A stretch of 28,900 nt of DNA from an uncultured Prevotella sp. (lineage in GTDB: Bacteria; Bacteroidota; Bacteroidia; Bacteroidales; Bacteroidaceae). Under the pieces are notes generated by a model. The model ran no database searches, was not told where the DNA came from, and was given only the letters and a program-made list of their open reading frames with translations. Positions 7,481-15,968 of this stretch are shown one piece after another. Every line of letters starts with the position of its first letter. Within the stretch, counting starts at the first letter, position 1. Position numbers and translations under genes: made by a program. Location: positions 1 through 28,900 of the forward strand of contig CALFIY010000010.1 in the NCBI GenBank assembly GCA_937877595.1. Direction: 5' to 3'.

Positions 7481-8824
7481 ATGGATAACAAGCAAGCAAC
7501 GCTTGAGTTAGGAACAAAGCCTGTCGGCAAACTCCTGATGCAATATGCCTTACCGGCAATGGTGGCAATGACGGCGTCAAGTATGTACAACATTATCGAC
7601 CGTGCCATGATAGGTCAGTTGGTAGGGCCGGAGGCTATCGCAGGACTTGGAATAACTTTCCCACTAATGAATTTATCGGGCGCTTTTGGCGCTGCGGTGG
7701 GCGTGGGAGCCTCTACTTGTATCAGCGTAAAATTAGGACAGCGCGACTACGCCACTGCTGAGCATCTTCTTGGCAATACTGTCACTCTTAATCTCATTGT
7801 CGGATTCCTCTTTATGGTGGTCTGCCTATTGCTGCTTGACCCCATTCTTCGTTTTTTTGGAGCCAGCGATGTGACGTTGCCTTATGCACGGGAATTTATG
7901 ACAGTGATATTGCTTGGCAATATGATTACCCACATGTATTTCGGCATGAATGCCGTTCTTCGTGCCGCCGGTAAGCCTCGCCATGCAATGTACTCAACTT
8001 TGTTTACAGTGGCATGCAATATAGTACTGGTCATTTTATTTGTATGGTGGCTGCGCTGGGGCATAAAAGGTGCAGCCTTCGCAACTGTAACTTCCCAGTC
8101 CTTAGCGCTATGCTGGCAGTTGTGGCTTTTTTCTGACAGCAAGGAAATACTGCATCTCAAACGGGGTATCTACAAACTGAAGGCAGACCTTGTGCGCAAC
8201 ATAATATCAATCGGCATTTCGCCTTTCCTGATGAATGCCACAGCGTGCATCGTGGTGATATTTATGAACAATCAGTTCATGCGCTACGGTGGAGATATGG
8301 CAGTAGGCGCATATTCCATAGCCAACTCTATTGGTATGGTATTCTTTATGTTTGTGATAGGTGTAAACCAAGGAATGCAGCCTATAGCAGGCTACAATTA
8401 CGGCGCAGAGAAATTTGACCGCATGTTCCGCGTGTTGTGGCTGGCCATAGGAGCCGCAACGACAATTCTGTTAGTTGGCTGGGGATTGTCAATGCTGTTT
8501 CCATATCAGATAGCACGCATATTTACCACAGATGCAACTTTGATTGCGATGTCGGCCAGGGGAATACGCCTCAACATGCTTGTGTTCTTCGTAGTAGGTT
8601 CGCAGGCTGTGATTACAAACTTCTTTCAGTGTATAGGAAAGGTAAAGGTATCTATATTCCTTTCTCTTTCGCGCCAGTTGATACTGCTTATCCCACTGGC
8701 ATATGTGTTACCAATAATGTTGGGACTTGACGGAGTGTGGTATTCCATGGCTTTAAGCGATTTCGGCTCGTTTGCCATGACTCTGCCACTTCTTTTCTGG
8801 TATATGAAACGCTTGAAATCATGA
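7481..8824 (+). CDS. MATE-family multidrug/metabolite exporter
   Basis: A 447-residue inner-membrane protein with about 12 hydrophobic segments in two homologous halves. The N-terminal 'LGTKPVGKLLMQYALPAMVAMTASSMYNIIDRAMIGQ' region (about residues 10-46; motif words LPAM, YNIIDRAMIG) and the second-half 'GVNQGMQPIAGYNYGAEKF' are typical of MATE transporters, which use Na+ or H+ gradients to export cationic compounds. The substrate cannot be read from sequence. The last bases overlap the next gene by 4 (ATGA), implying translational coupling. No convincing promoter was seen in the short gap after the ilvC terminator. It is the first gene of a long co-directional run to 15968. Confidence 0.9.
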   Translation: MDNKQATLELGTKPVGKLLMQYALPAMVAMTASSMYNIIDRAMIGQLVGPEAIAGLGITFPLMNLSGAFGAAVGVGASTCISVKLGQRDYATAEHLLGNTVTLNLIVGFLFMVVCLLLLDPILRFFGASDVTLPYAREFMTVILLGNMITHMYFGMNAVLRAAGKPRHAMYSTLFTVACNIVLVILFVWWLRWGIKGAAFATVTSQSLALCWQLWLFSDSKEILHLKRGIYKLKADLVRNIISIGISPFLMNATACIVVIFMNNQFMRYGGDMAVGAYSIANSIGMVFFMFVIGVNQGMQPIAGYNYGAEKFDRMFRVLWLAIGAATTILLVGWGLSMLFPYQIARIFTTDATLIAMSARGIRLNMLVFFVVGSQAVITNFFQCIGKVKVSIFLSLSRQLILLIPLAYVLPIMLGLDGVWYSMALSDFGSFAMTLPLLFWYMKRLKS

Positions 8825-9453
8825 GTAACAGTCATATAATAATTTGCGTAGGCAGGCAGTTAGGCTCCGGGGGACATGACATCGCCCGTATGTTGGCTAT
8901 GGACTTCGGGGCGACTTACTACGACAGGGAGTTGTTGAATTTGGCAGCCAAGGAAAGTGGCTTCTCCGAGCGTTTCTTTGAGCAGAATGACGAAAGAAAG
9001 GGTTTCCTGAAGTCGCTGTTCAATCTGCAGTCGCCACATGCTGGCGGAAGTGGCAATATCTATCATTCCAAGTTCTCGCCTGAAGGACTGTTCCAGTTTC
9101 AGAGCGATGCTATTCGCAAGGCTGCTCAGCAGGGCTCGTGTGTATTTGTTGGCAGATGTGCCGATTACGTTCTGCGTGACATGGACAATGTTGTAAACAT
9201 CTTCATCACTGCTTCCATGGAGTTCCGCATCAGTCAGGTGTCGGCACGTCAGCATATTGAGCGCACTGCAGCACGTAAATTGATAGAGCAGGGCGAGGCG
9301 AAGCGAGCCTCTTACTATAATTATTATACAGGTAAGCGATGGGGGCATAGCGAATCGTACGATCTCTGTATCGACTCCAGTATTCTCGGCCTGCAACCGA
9401 CAGAACAATTTATTGCCGACTTCATTCGTCGTCGTTTTAATATAAAGTCATAG
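8821..9453 (+). CDS. Cytidylate kinase-like family protein
   Basis: 210 residues from ATG 8821, which overlaps the MATE stop codon as ATGA; the frame opens further upstream but MSNSHIIICVGRQLGSGG is the natural N-terminus. 'GRQLGSGGHDIARMLA' is the glycine-rich P-loop of the cytidylate-kinase-like family, followed by 'YYDRELLNLAAKESG' and 'GRCADYVL' typical of that family. It is probably a cytosolic P-loop nucleotide-binding or kinase protein. It is not the standard Cmk: length, the 'FEQNDERKGFLKSLF' insert and the absence of a recognisable CMP-specific segment argue for the uncharacterised cousin common in gut anaerobes. The tight pairing with a MATE exporter is recorded but unexplained. Confidence 0.82.
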   Translation: MSNSHIIICVGRQLGSGGHDIARMLAMDFGATYYDRELLNLAAKESGFSERFFEQNDERKGFLKSLFNLQSPHAGGSGNIYHSKFSPEGLFQFQSDAIRKAAQQGSCVFVGRCADYVLRDMDNVVNIFITASMEFRISQVSARQHIERTAARKLIEQGEAKRASYYNYYTGKRWGHSESYDLCIDSSILGLQPTEQFIADFIRRRFNIKS

Positions 9454-9474
9454 TTTCAATACTCACTTCCTGCA

Positions 9475-9978
9475 ATGAAGAAGATAGGCATTCTCAGCGA
9501 CACACATTCTTATTGGGATGAGAAGTACCTGCACTACTTCGAGCCATGCGATGAGATATGGCATGCAGGCGATATAGGCAGTGTGGAAGTTGCTGAGAAG
9601 TTGGCTGCCTTCCGTCCCTTCCGTGCTGTGTGTGGAAACTGCGACGGTGGTGACTTGCGGTTGATGTATCGTGAGATTTGCCGTTTCAAATGTGAGGATG
9701 TAGATGTGCTGATAAAGCATATCGGAGGCTATCCTGGCAACTACGATGCATCGGTGCGTTCTATGCTTTTCGCCAGTCCGCCTCAACTTTTCATTGCAGG
9801 CCATTCGCATATCTTGAAAGTCAAGTTTGACAAAACGCTTAACCTGCTGCACATCAATCCAGGGGCTGCCGGCATTCAAGGATGGCATAAAGAGCGTACC
9901 CTGGTTCGTCTTACCATTGATGGAGACAAGTTTACCGATTGTGAAGTGATATCATTAGGAGAACATAAAATAAGATAA
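9475..9978 (+). CDS. YfcE/MJ0936-type metallophosphoesterase
   Basis: A 167-residue calcineurin-like phosphoesterase. The two-metal site motifs are in order: 'GILSDTH' (D-x-H), 'WHAGDIG' (GD), 'VCGNCDG' (the GNHE position reads GNCD, as in the YfcE group), 'KHIGGYPGNY', 'FIAGHSH' and 'HINPGA'. Family members hydrolyse phosphodiesters or small phosphate esters; the physiological substrate is usually unknown. It begins 21 bases after the cytidylate-kinase-like gene and ends 4 bases before rmlB, so it probably belongs to the same transcript. The usual length of this family (150-180) fits. Confidence 0.88.
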   Translation: MKKIGILSDTHSYWDEKYLHYFEPCDEIWHAGDIGSVEVAEKLAAFRPFRAVCGNCDGGDLRLMYREICRFKCEDVDVLIKHIGGYPGNYDASVRSMLFASPPQLFIAGHSHILKVKFDKTLNLLHINPGAAGIQGWHKERTLVRLTIDGDKFTDCEVISLGEHKIR

Positions 9979-9982
9979 AGTT

Positions 9983-11119
9983 ATGAAACGTACAATTGTT
10001 ATTACTGGTGGCGCAGGTTTCATAGGAAGCCACGTAGTGCGTCTTTTTGTAAACAAGTATCCCGACTACCACATTATCAATCTCGACAAGTTGACGTATG
10101 CTGGTAATCTTGCAAACCTTAAAGACATTGAGCAAAAGCCGAATTACGAATTTGTAAAGATGGATATATGCGACTTCGATGCCTTTTTAAAGTTGATGCA
10201 AGACAAGAAAGTAGACGGAATCATCCATCTTGCCGCCGAGAGCCATGTAGACCGCTCCATAAAAGACCCGTTCACCTTTGCTCAGACGAACGTTATGGGA
10301 ACTCTCAGCCTGCTTCAGGCAGCCAAACTCTACTGGGAGAGTCTTCCAGAGAAATATGAGGGCAAGCGCTTCTATCATATTTCCACCGATGAGGTTTATG
10401 GCGCACTTGAACTGACGCACCCTGAGGGTATAGAGCCGCCGTTCACAACTACGGCGTCGAGTGCCGAACATCATCTTGCATATGGCGATAAGTTCTTCCT
10501 TGAAACGACGAAGTACAACCCTCATTCTCCCTACAGTGCGGCAAAGGCGTCGAGCGACCACTTTGTTCGCGCATTCCACGACACCTATGGCATGCCTGTC
10601 GTGGTTACAAATTGTTCCAACAACTACGGTCCTTACCAGTTTCCGGAGAAACTGATACCTCTTTTTATTAATAACATCCGCCATCGCAAGCCTCTTCCCG
10701 TCTATGGCAAGGGTGAGAATGTTCGCGACTGGCTTTTCGTTGAGGATCACGCCCGTGCCATCGACCTTATCTTCCATGAAGGAAAGACAGCCGAAACCTA
10801 CAACATCGGCGGCTTTAATGAGTGGAAGAACATAGACATTATCAAGGTTGTCATCAAGACTGTCGACCGTCTCCTTGGCCGCAAGGAAGGCGAGGACATG
10901 GATTTGATAACCTTCGTCACCGACCGTGCCGGCCACGACCTGCGTTACGCCATCGACTCCTCTAAACTCCAGCGTGAACTTGGCTGGGAGCCCAGTCTGC
11001 AGTTTGAGGAAGGAATAGAGAAGACCGTAAGGTGGTATCTTGACAATCAGGAGTGGCTTGACAACGTGACGAGCGGCGACTACCAGAAGTATTACGACAA
11101 AATGTACAGTAACAGATAA
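9983..11119 (+). CDS. rfbB: dTDP-glucose 4,6-dehydratase
   Basis: Converts dTDP-glucose to dTDP-4-keto-6-deoxyglucose, the branch point for rhamnose and other deoxysugars. The protein is a 378-residue extended short-chain dehydrogenase: NAD-binding 'GGAGFIG' (residues 9-15), 'STDEVYG' with the catalytic Asp136-Glu137 pair, and Tyr184/Lys188 in 'YSAAK'. It is about 25 residues longer than E. coli RmlB, mainly because of the stretch between 'GAL' (140-142) and 'NPHSPYSA' (179-186); a similar insert occurs in Bacteroidota homologues as I remember them. No rmlA, rmlC or rmlD lies in the window. The FdtA- and FdtB-type genes downstream suggest the product feeds a 3-amino-3,6-dideoxyhexose. Confidence 0.95.
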   Translation: MKRTIVITGGAGFIGSHVVRLFVNKYPDYHIINLDKLTYAGNLANLKDIEQKPNYEFVKMDICDFDAFLKLMQDKKVDGIIHLAAESHVDRSIKDPFTFAQTNVMGTLSLLQAAKLYWESLPEKYEGKRFYHISTDEVYGALELTHPEGIEPPFTTTASSAEHHLAYGDKFFLETTKYNPHSPYSAAKASSDHFVRAFHDTYGMPVVVTNCSNNYGPYQFPEKLIPLFINNIRHRKPLPVYGKGENVRDWLFVEDHARAIDLIFHEGKTAETYNIGGFNEWKNIDIIKVVIKTVDRLLGRKEGEDMDLITFVTDRAGHDLRYAIDSSKLQRELGWEPSLQFEEGIEKTVRWYLDNQEWLDNVTSGDYQKYYDKMYSNR

Positions 11120-11156
11120 CAAGAATTCCTTCGACGGAATAGTGAGATTTAAGATA

Positions 11157-12347
11157 ATGAAAAAGATTTTGCTGTTAGGCTCAGGCGAACTGGGCAAAGA
11201 GTTTGTGATAGCAGCCAAGCGTGCTGGCCAGTATGTAATTGCGTGCGACCGTTACGACAACGCTCCTGCCATGCAGGTAGCCGACGAGCGTGAAGTGTTT
11301 TCTATGCTTGACGGCGATGCTCTCGAGGCTGTAGTCCGCAAGCACAATCCGGACATAATTGTTCCTGAGATAGAGGCCATACGCACAGAGCGCCTGTTTA
11401 AGTTTGAGGAGCAAGGTATACAGGTTACGCCGTCTGCCCGTGCTGTCAACTTCACGATGAACCGCCGTGCCATCCGCGACCTTGCCTCTCGTGACCTTGG
11501 CCTGCGCACGGCAAAGTATTTCTATGCCAAGACTTTCGACGAGTTCAAGCGCGCTGCCGACGAGATTGGCTTCCCCTGTGTTGTCAAGCCTCTTATGTCG
11601 TCATCCGGCCACGGCCAGAGTTACGTTCACAACGAAACCGAACTCGAGCAGGCTTTCCGTGAGGCCATGGAGGGCTCTCGTGGTGATGTTAAGGAAGTCA
11701 TAATCGAGGAGTTTATTGACTTCGAGTCAGAGTTCACACTGCTTACAGTCACTCAGCAGCATGGCTGGCCGACACTGTTCTGCCCACCGATAGGCCATGT
11801 ACAGAAGTCGGGCGACTATCGTGAGTCGTGGCAGCCGTACAAAATCCCTGAGGCTGCTCTCAAACAGGCGCAGATTATGGCCGACAAAGTTACCAGTGCG
11901 CTGACAGGTGCCGGCATCTGGGGCGTAGAGTTCTTCCTGACAAGACAGGGTGAGGTTATCTTCTCCGAACTCTCACCGCGTCCACACGACACAGGCATGG
12001 TGACACTTGGCCACACCACTAATCTTTCTGAATTTGAACTCCATCTTCGTGCCGTGCTCGGACTGCCTATTGCCGGCATTCATCTGGAGCATGCCGGCGC
12101 CTCTGCCGTCATTCTCTCGCCAGAAGAGAAACAGGGACCGCTCGACTATAATCTTGTTGAAGCACTCAAGGAAGACCGTACGCGCATCCGCATCTTTGGT
12201 AAGCCCGAGGCTCACAAGGGTCGCCGCATGGGAGTTGTTCTCTGCTACGGTGAGGTTGACGACGACGTTGAAGCCCTCCGCTCCAAGGCCAAGCGCCTCG
12301 CCAAGACAGTGCTTGGCACCGATCCCTATACGAAGTTTGAACATTAA
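11157..12347 (+). CDS. purT: Formate-dependent phosphoribosylglycinamide formyltransferase
   Basis: An ATP-grasp enzyme that makes formyl-GAR from GAR, formate and ATP in purine synthesis, bypassing folate. The ATG at 11157 gives 396 residues, against 392 in E. coli; a GTG at 11142 is in frame but only adds MRFKI. Motifs: 'LLLGSGELGKE' at the N-terminus, 'VPEIEAIRTERL', ATP-grasp 'FPCVVKPLMSSSGHGQSY', 'IIEEFIDFESEFTLL', 'GVEFFLTRQGEVIFSELSPRPHDTGMVTL' region (Mg-binding Glu and Asn-equivalent residues; about 263-291) and C-terminal 'GRRMGVVL'. It sits between rfbB and a membrane acyltransferase with short gaps (37 and 6 bases); no functional tie to sugar synthesis is evident. Confidence 0.95.
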   Translation: MKKILLLGSGELGKEFVIAAKRAGQYVIACDRYDNAPAMQVADEREVFSMLDGDALEAVVRKHNPDIIVPEIEAIRTERLFKFEEQGIQVTPSARAVNFTMNRRAIRDLASRDLGLRTAKYFYAKTFDEFKRAADEIGFPCVVKPLMSSSGHGQSYVHNETELEQAFREAMEGSRGDVKEVIIEEFIDFESEFTLLTVTQQHGWPTLFCPPIGHVQKSGDYRESWQPYKIPEAALKQAQIMADKVTSALTGAGIWGVEFFLTRQGEVIFSELSPRPHDTGMVTLGHTTNLSEFELHLRAVLGLPIAGIHLEHAGASAVILSPEEKQGPLDYNLVEALKEDRTRIRIFGKPEAHKGRRMGVVLCYGEVDDDVEALRSKAKRLAKTVLGTDPYTKFEH

Positions 12348-12353
12348 CGGCGA

Positions 12354-13406
12354 ATGATTAAGTCACTTCAATCGTTGAGATTCGTATTCATCATGTTTGT
12401 CGTGATGTCACACATCATCGGAAAATCGTTCGATTTCGGTGGAGAGTGTGGTGCCTCGTTTTTCTTCGTATTGAGTGGCTTTATTCTTTCTTATGCGTAT
12501 GGGCGGCAGGTGCAAAATGGAGAGTTCAGGTGGAAACAATTCCTGAAGAAACAATTGTTTAAGTTCTATCCCCTGCATCTTGTGACGTTTCTTGTGATGG
12601 TGGCATTGGATGCACGACTGGAGCGTTATTTTAGTTGGCCGAAACTGTTGGCAAACGCTCTGTTGCTGCAGAGTTGGGTGCCGAGTGATGATTTCTATTT
12701 TGTGGCTAATGGCTCATCGTGGTTCTTGTCTGACCTGTTGTTCTTCTATGTCGTGTTCGGCGTGTTGTTCATGTGGCTGAATTCTGTTTCACTGCGGAAA
12801 CTGATTTTGGTGGGGGCAGCAGTCCTTGGATTGTATGTCGTTCTTGCTATCAGCATTCCGATGAGTATGGTGAATCCTCTACTTTATGCCTCGCCAGCGA
12901 CGCGCCTACTTGATTTTGCCCTCGGTATACTCTTGTTCCGTTTCTCAGTCTCGGCTTCTGCCGGGCAGGTGGAGAGATGGCTCAGTCGACAGTCTGTGGG
13001 ATGTATCTCTTTGATAGAGGTGCTGTTGGCGTGTTGGGTGGTGTTCTCTTTCTTTGTTTATGAGCGGTCGGCCATTGGTTTCAGATGTGCCAGTATGTTC
13101 TGGGGCGTTTCTCCAATCGTTCTGTTCGGTTTTGTGAAGACGGATAAACTGAGAGGAATGGTTACTCGGTGCTTCCATCATCCTGTCATGCAATGGCTGG
13201 GCAGTATCAGTTTCGAGATTTATCTAACGCATTGGATTACCATGCGTGTTTTCTATAGTCTGTTGTCTTCGGCAGGTATTGGTGAAGAAGGGCGTCTTGG
13301 TCTTGGTGTAATAGTAGCGACTATCCTGCTGATATCTGTTGTTTCGTATCTCACGAAGCGTTTCTTTGTTGATAAAGTGTATACAACTCTAATTAAATAT
13401 GTATAA
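12354..13406 (+). CDS. Acyltransferase-3 family membrane protein (OafA/YrhL-like)
   Basis: 350 residues with about ten hydrophobic segments. Acyltransferase-3 hallmarks: an N-terminal 'LQSLRFVFIMFVVMSH' (residues 5-20) with the conserved His20, 'FFFVLSGFILS', and 'LFKFYPLHL', equivalent to the R-x-x-R-I-x-P-x-Y region. Members O- or N-acylate sugars of O-antigen, capsule or exopolysaccharide across the inner membrane. It starts 6 bases after purT and overlaps the FdtA-like gene by 8 bases (ATGTATAA). By eye the codon use is richer in T-ending and TTG codons than neighbouring purT, which may mean separate acquisition; I did not measure it. The acyl group and the acceptor cannot be read from sequence. 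Confidence 0.88.
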   Translation: MIKSLQSLRFVFIMFVVMSHIIGKSFDFGGECGASFFFVLSGFILSYAYGRQVQNGEFRWKQFLKKQLFKFYPLHLVTFLVMVALDARLERYFSWPKLLANALLLQSWVPSDDFYFVANGSSWFLSDLLFFYVVFGVLFMWLNSVSLRKLILVGAAVLGLYVVLAISIPMSMVNPLLYASPATRLLDFALGILLFRFSVSASAGQVERWLSRQSVGCISLIEVLLACWVVFSFFVYERSAIGFRCASMFWGVSPIVLFGFVKTDKLRGMVTRCFHHPVMQWLGSISFEIYLTHWITMRVFYSLLSSAGIGEEGRLGLGVIVATILLISVVSYLTKRFFVDKVYTTLIKYV

Positions 13407-13821
13407 AACGATGAATGCTGGATTGATAGACCTTCCGAAAATCGTTGACCCTCGCGGCAACCTGACCGTGGCGGAGCAGATGAAGAATGTTCCGTTCGAC
13501 ATTGCACGTGTCTACTGGACGTACGATGTTCCTGGCGGTGAGCGGCGAGGCGGTCATGCTCACAGGACGTGCGAGGAGATAATCGTAGCAGTCAGCGGCT
13601 CGTTCGACGTTGAGGTCTTCGACGGTCACGAGCGTCAGCGGTTCCATCTCAACCATCCGTATCAGGGATTATATGTAGGCACGGGCGTATGGCGCACTCT
13701 TGAGGATTTCTCCTCTGGTGCTGTATGCCTTGTGTTGGCTTCCGAACTTTTCGACGAGGCTGAGTATGTCTACGACTATGACGAATTCCTTGAAATGGCA
13801 AAAGGTAATAGTGAACAGTGA
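13399..13821 (+). CDS. dTDP-4-keto-6-deoxyhexose 3,4-ketoisomerase, FdtA/QdtA (WxcM-like cupin) family
   Basis: A 140-residue RmlC-like cupin. 'DPRGNLTVAEQ' (residues 17-27), 'RVYWTYDVPGGERRGGHAH' (37-55, His53 and His55) and 'FHLNHPYQGLYVGTGVWRTLEDFS' region (conserved 'PYQGLYV') are characteristic of sugar 3,4-ketoisomerases, which turn dTDP-4-keto-6-deoxyglucose into a 3-keto isomer. FdtA (fucose configuration) and QdtA (quinovose configuration) cannot be told apart by eye, so no symbol is given. Two in-frame starts exist: ATG 13399, overlapping the acyltransferase stop, and ATG 13411, closer to the usual N-terminus. The natural partners, rmlB and an FdtB-type aminotransferase, flank it. 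Confidence 0.9.
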   Translation: MYKTMNAGLIDLPKIVDPRGNLTVAEQMKNVPFDIARVYWTYDVPGGERRGGHAHRTCEEIIVAVSGSFDVEVFDGHERQRFHLNHPYQGLYVGTGVWRTLEDFSSGAVCLVLASELFDEAEYVYDYDEFLEMAKGNSEQ

Positions 13822-13847
13822 TTTAATCTCATTTGCTACTGCAATAG

Positions 13848-14786
13848 ATGTTTGAGATACGGCGATATGCGGCAGATAATGCTGCGGAGTGGAATGCCTT
13901 TGTAGAGCGCTCAAAGCAGGGAACGTTTCTTTTCAACCGCGGCTACATGGACTACCATCGCGACCGCTTCAGCGACAATTCCCTGATGGTTTATCACCGG
14001 CAGCGTCTCTTTGCGCTGTTACCCGGAAATCGTTGCGGCGATACGTTCTATTCGCATCAGGGTCTGACCTATGGCGGTTTTGTCACCGACGAGAAGGCAA
14101 CAGCAGGCCGCTTATGCGAGATTGCAGGGGCTGTTAGCGAAGCATTGCGGGCCGACGGTGTGCGTAGGATTGTCTACAAGCCAGTGCCGTGGGTTTATCA
14201 CCGACTGCCGGCAGAAGACGACCTCTATGCTCTTTCTATACGTTGCCATGCGCGGCTGATAGGACGTGACGCTTCTTCCGTGGTTTTTCTCCGTCAGAGG
14301 TTACGTTTTGCAGAGTCGCGTATGTCAGGAGTACGCAAGGCGTTAAGGCAGGGCTTCGAGGTGAAAGGGAGTGACGATTTAGAGGCTTTCTGGAATATCC
14401 TGACGGACAATCTGCACAGAAAGTATGGTGCCAAGCCCGTGCACACTGTTGCCGAGATGCGTATGCTGAAAGACCGCTTCCCCAAAGAAATCAGACTTTT
14501 TATGATCTACCGCGACGCCGTACCGCTTGGGGGAACGGTGCTTTACCTCACGCCACAGGTAGTGCGTACGCAGTATATCTCTGCCACTCCGGAGGGCAAG
14601 CAGACAGGTGCGCTCGACTTGCTGTTCCATCATCTGTTGAATGAGACAGACTTCCAGCGTCCTTATTTCGACTTCGGTACTTCGGCACAGGGTGATACCG
14701 ACGAACTGAATGCCTCGCTGATATTCCAGAAAGAAGGTTTCGGAGGACGTACGGTGTGCTTCGACAGATACGAATGGGAAGTCTAA
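13848..14786 (+). CDS. FemAB/GNAT-like acyltransferase
   Basis: 312 residues, no signal peptide or membrane segment. The arrangement resembles FemAB-like proteins with two GNAT folds (Acetyltransf_6 type). The C-terminal half has 'FWNILTDNLHRKYGAKPVHT', 'MIYRDAVPLGGTVLYL', 'YISATPEGKQTGALDLLFH' and 'FDFGTSAQGD', the usual FemAB/GNAT_6 landmarks. It lies 26 bases after the FdtA-like gene and 72 before the FdtB-like gene. In described dTDP-Fuc3NAc and dTDP-Qui3NAc pathways an N-acetyltransferase acts last; this gene is the best local candidate for acylating the 3-amino sugar. That role is inferred from position only; peptidoglycan or lipid aminoacylation are alternatives. Confidence 0.75.
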   Translation: MFEIRRYAADNAAEWNAFVERSKQGTFLFNRGYMDYHRDRFSDNSLMVYHRQRLFALLPGNRCGDTFYSHQGLTYGGFVTDEKATAGRLCEIAGAVSEALRADGVRRIVYKPVPWVYHRLPAEDDLYALSIRCHARLIGRDASSVVFLRQRLRFAESRMSGVRKALRQGFEVKGSDDLEAFWNILTDNLHRKYGAKPVHTVAEMRMLKDRFPKEIRLFMIYRDAVPLGGTVLYLTPQVVRTQYISATPEGKQTGALDLLFHHLLNETDFQRPYFDFGTSAQGDTDELNASLIFQKEGFGGRTVCFDRYEWEV

Positions 14787-14858
14787 GCAGAGGAGAAAGA
14801 TATTGAGAAGGTAATACAGAAGAGTGAAAAGGGTTAGAGTGAATAATTTGCTGTCGCG

Positions 14859-15968
14859 ATGATCAAGTACTTGGACCTGAAACAAATCAACGAGCCCTAC
14901 GAGCACGCTGCCGACGAAGTGCTGCAATGCGGTTGGTATCTGCGCGGTGAGGCCACTGCGCGCTTTGAGCAGTCGTACGCCGACTATATCGGTACGCGCC
15001 ACGCGATAGGTTGCGGCAACGGTCTTGATGCTCTGACACTCATTCTGCGTGCCTATAAAGAACTTGGCGTGATGCGTGATGGTGACGAGGTGATCGTTCC
15101 AGCCAATACCTATATCGCCAGCATCCTTGCCATAACCGAGTGTGGCCTGAAGCCAGTCCTTGTAGAGCCTTCGTGGGAAACGTTGCAGATTGACGATGCG
15201 CTTATAGAGCAGCACATTACTCCGCTTACTCGCGCCATAATGATAGTCCATCTTTACGGAAGGTGCGCATACACCGACAGGATAGGCAATATCTGCCGCA
15301 GTCGTGGGCTGAAACTAATTGAAGACAACGCTCAGGCTCACGGATGTTTTGCCCCCCATCCCTCTGGGGGCAGGGGGGCACGCACTGGCGCGCTTGGCGA
15401 TGCTGCAGCCCATAGTTTCTATCCCACAAAAAATCTTGGAGCCATGGGCGATGCCGGTGCTGTTACTACTGACAACGACGCTCTTGCTGAGACAGTGCGA
15501 CGGTTAGGCAACTACGGCTCGTCGCGCAAATATGTTTTTAGTTACATTGGGCGCAACTCGCGAATGGACGAAATACAGGCAGCAATACTCAGTGCAAAAT
15601 TGCCAAATCTTGACCGTGACAATGACCGCAGACGGCAGATAGCCTTGCGCTACTTGCAGGGCATCAGCAATACTCAGGTGCGAATCCCTGTGAGTCATGC
15701 AGACTCTGTCTACCACATTTTCCCCGTTTTCTGCAGCGAGCGCGAGCAGTTACAAACGTGGCTTAGCGAACAGGGTATAGGCACGGAGATACACTATCCC
15801 ATTCCGCCGCATCGACAGCAGTGCTATGCCGAATGGAACGGCATGTCGCTTCCCGTCACTGAGCGCATCCATGCCGAGGAACTCAGTCTGCCGTGCCATC
15901 CAGCGCTTACCGATGCTGAGGTCGACACCGTGATAGATGCTGTAAACAGATTTTCTTGTAATTCATAA
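14859..15968 (+). CDS. DegT/DnrJ/EryC1 sugar aminotransferase, FdtB/QdtB type
   Basis: A PLP-dependent aminotransferase of 369 residues that would put an amino group on C3 of the dTDP-3-keto-6-deoxyhexose made by the FdtA-type enzyme. Motifs: 'GCGNGLDALTLILRAY', 'EVIVPANTYIASILAI', 'EDNAQAHG' (PLP-binding Asp) and 'HSFYPTKNLGAMGDAGAV' with the Schiff-base Lys191. Between 'AHG' and 'RTG' (residues 163-174) there is an insertion of about 8 residues rich in Pro and Gly; it is encoded by a GC-rich palindrome (15350-15380) and looks like an in-frame repeat insertion. The last codons and the TAA stop lie in an AT-rich repeat element. It ends the long gene run that started at 7481. Confidence 0.92.
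   Translation: MIKYLDLKQINEPYEHAADEVLQCGWYLRGEATARFEQSYADYIGTRHAIGCGNGLDALTLILRAYKELGVMRDGDEVIVPANTYIASILAITECGLKPVLVEPSWETLQIDDALIEQHITPLTRAIMIVHLYGRCAYTDRIGNICRSRGLKLIEDNAQAHGCFAPHPSGGRGARTGALGDAAAHSFYPTKNLGAMGDAGAVTTDNDALAETVRRLGNYGSSRKYVFSYIGRNSRMDEIQAAILSAKLPNLDRDNDRRRQIALRYLQGISNTQVRIPVSHADSVYHIFPVFCSEREQLQTWLSEQGIGTEIHYPIPPHRQQCYAEWNGMSLPVTERIHAEELSLPCHPALTDAEVDTVIDAVNRFSCNS
15350..15380. repeat. GC-rich palindromic element inside the aminotransferase gene
   Basis: A C7/G7-type inverted repeat: G15351-C15357 pairs with G15373-C15379, then after a 2-base mismatch CCC (15360-15362) pairs with GGG (15368-15370), with a 5-base loop. The outer T15350/A15380 also pair. It is translated in frame as part of the Pro/Gly-rich insertion in the FdtB-like protein. 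Nothing comparable exists in the surrounding coding DNA, so it reads as a small inserted palindromic repeat; membership of a dispersed family cannot be tested within this window. Confidence 0.65.

Noticed and set aside
10187..11218. 343-codon minus-strand frame opposite rfbB
   Set aside because: Shadow frame: rfbB and the purT start explain the DNA fully, and the translated product looks like no protein family.
11157..12347. ATP-grasp ligase modifying the deoxyaminosugar
   Set aside because: The N-terminal GSGELGKE and EAIRTERL motifs and the length identify ordinary PurT; its position in the sugar run seems incidental.
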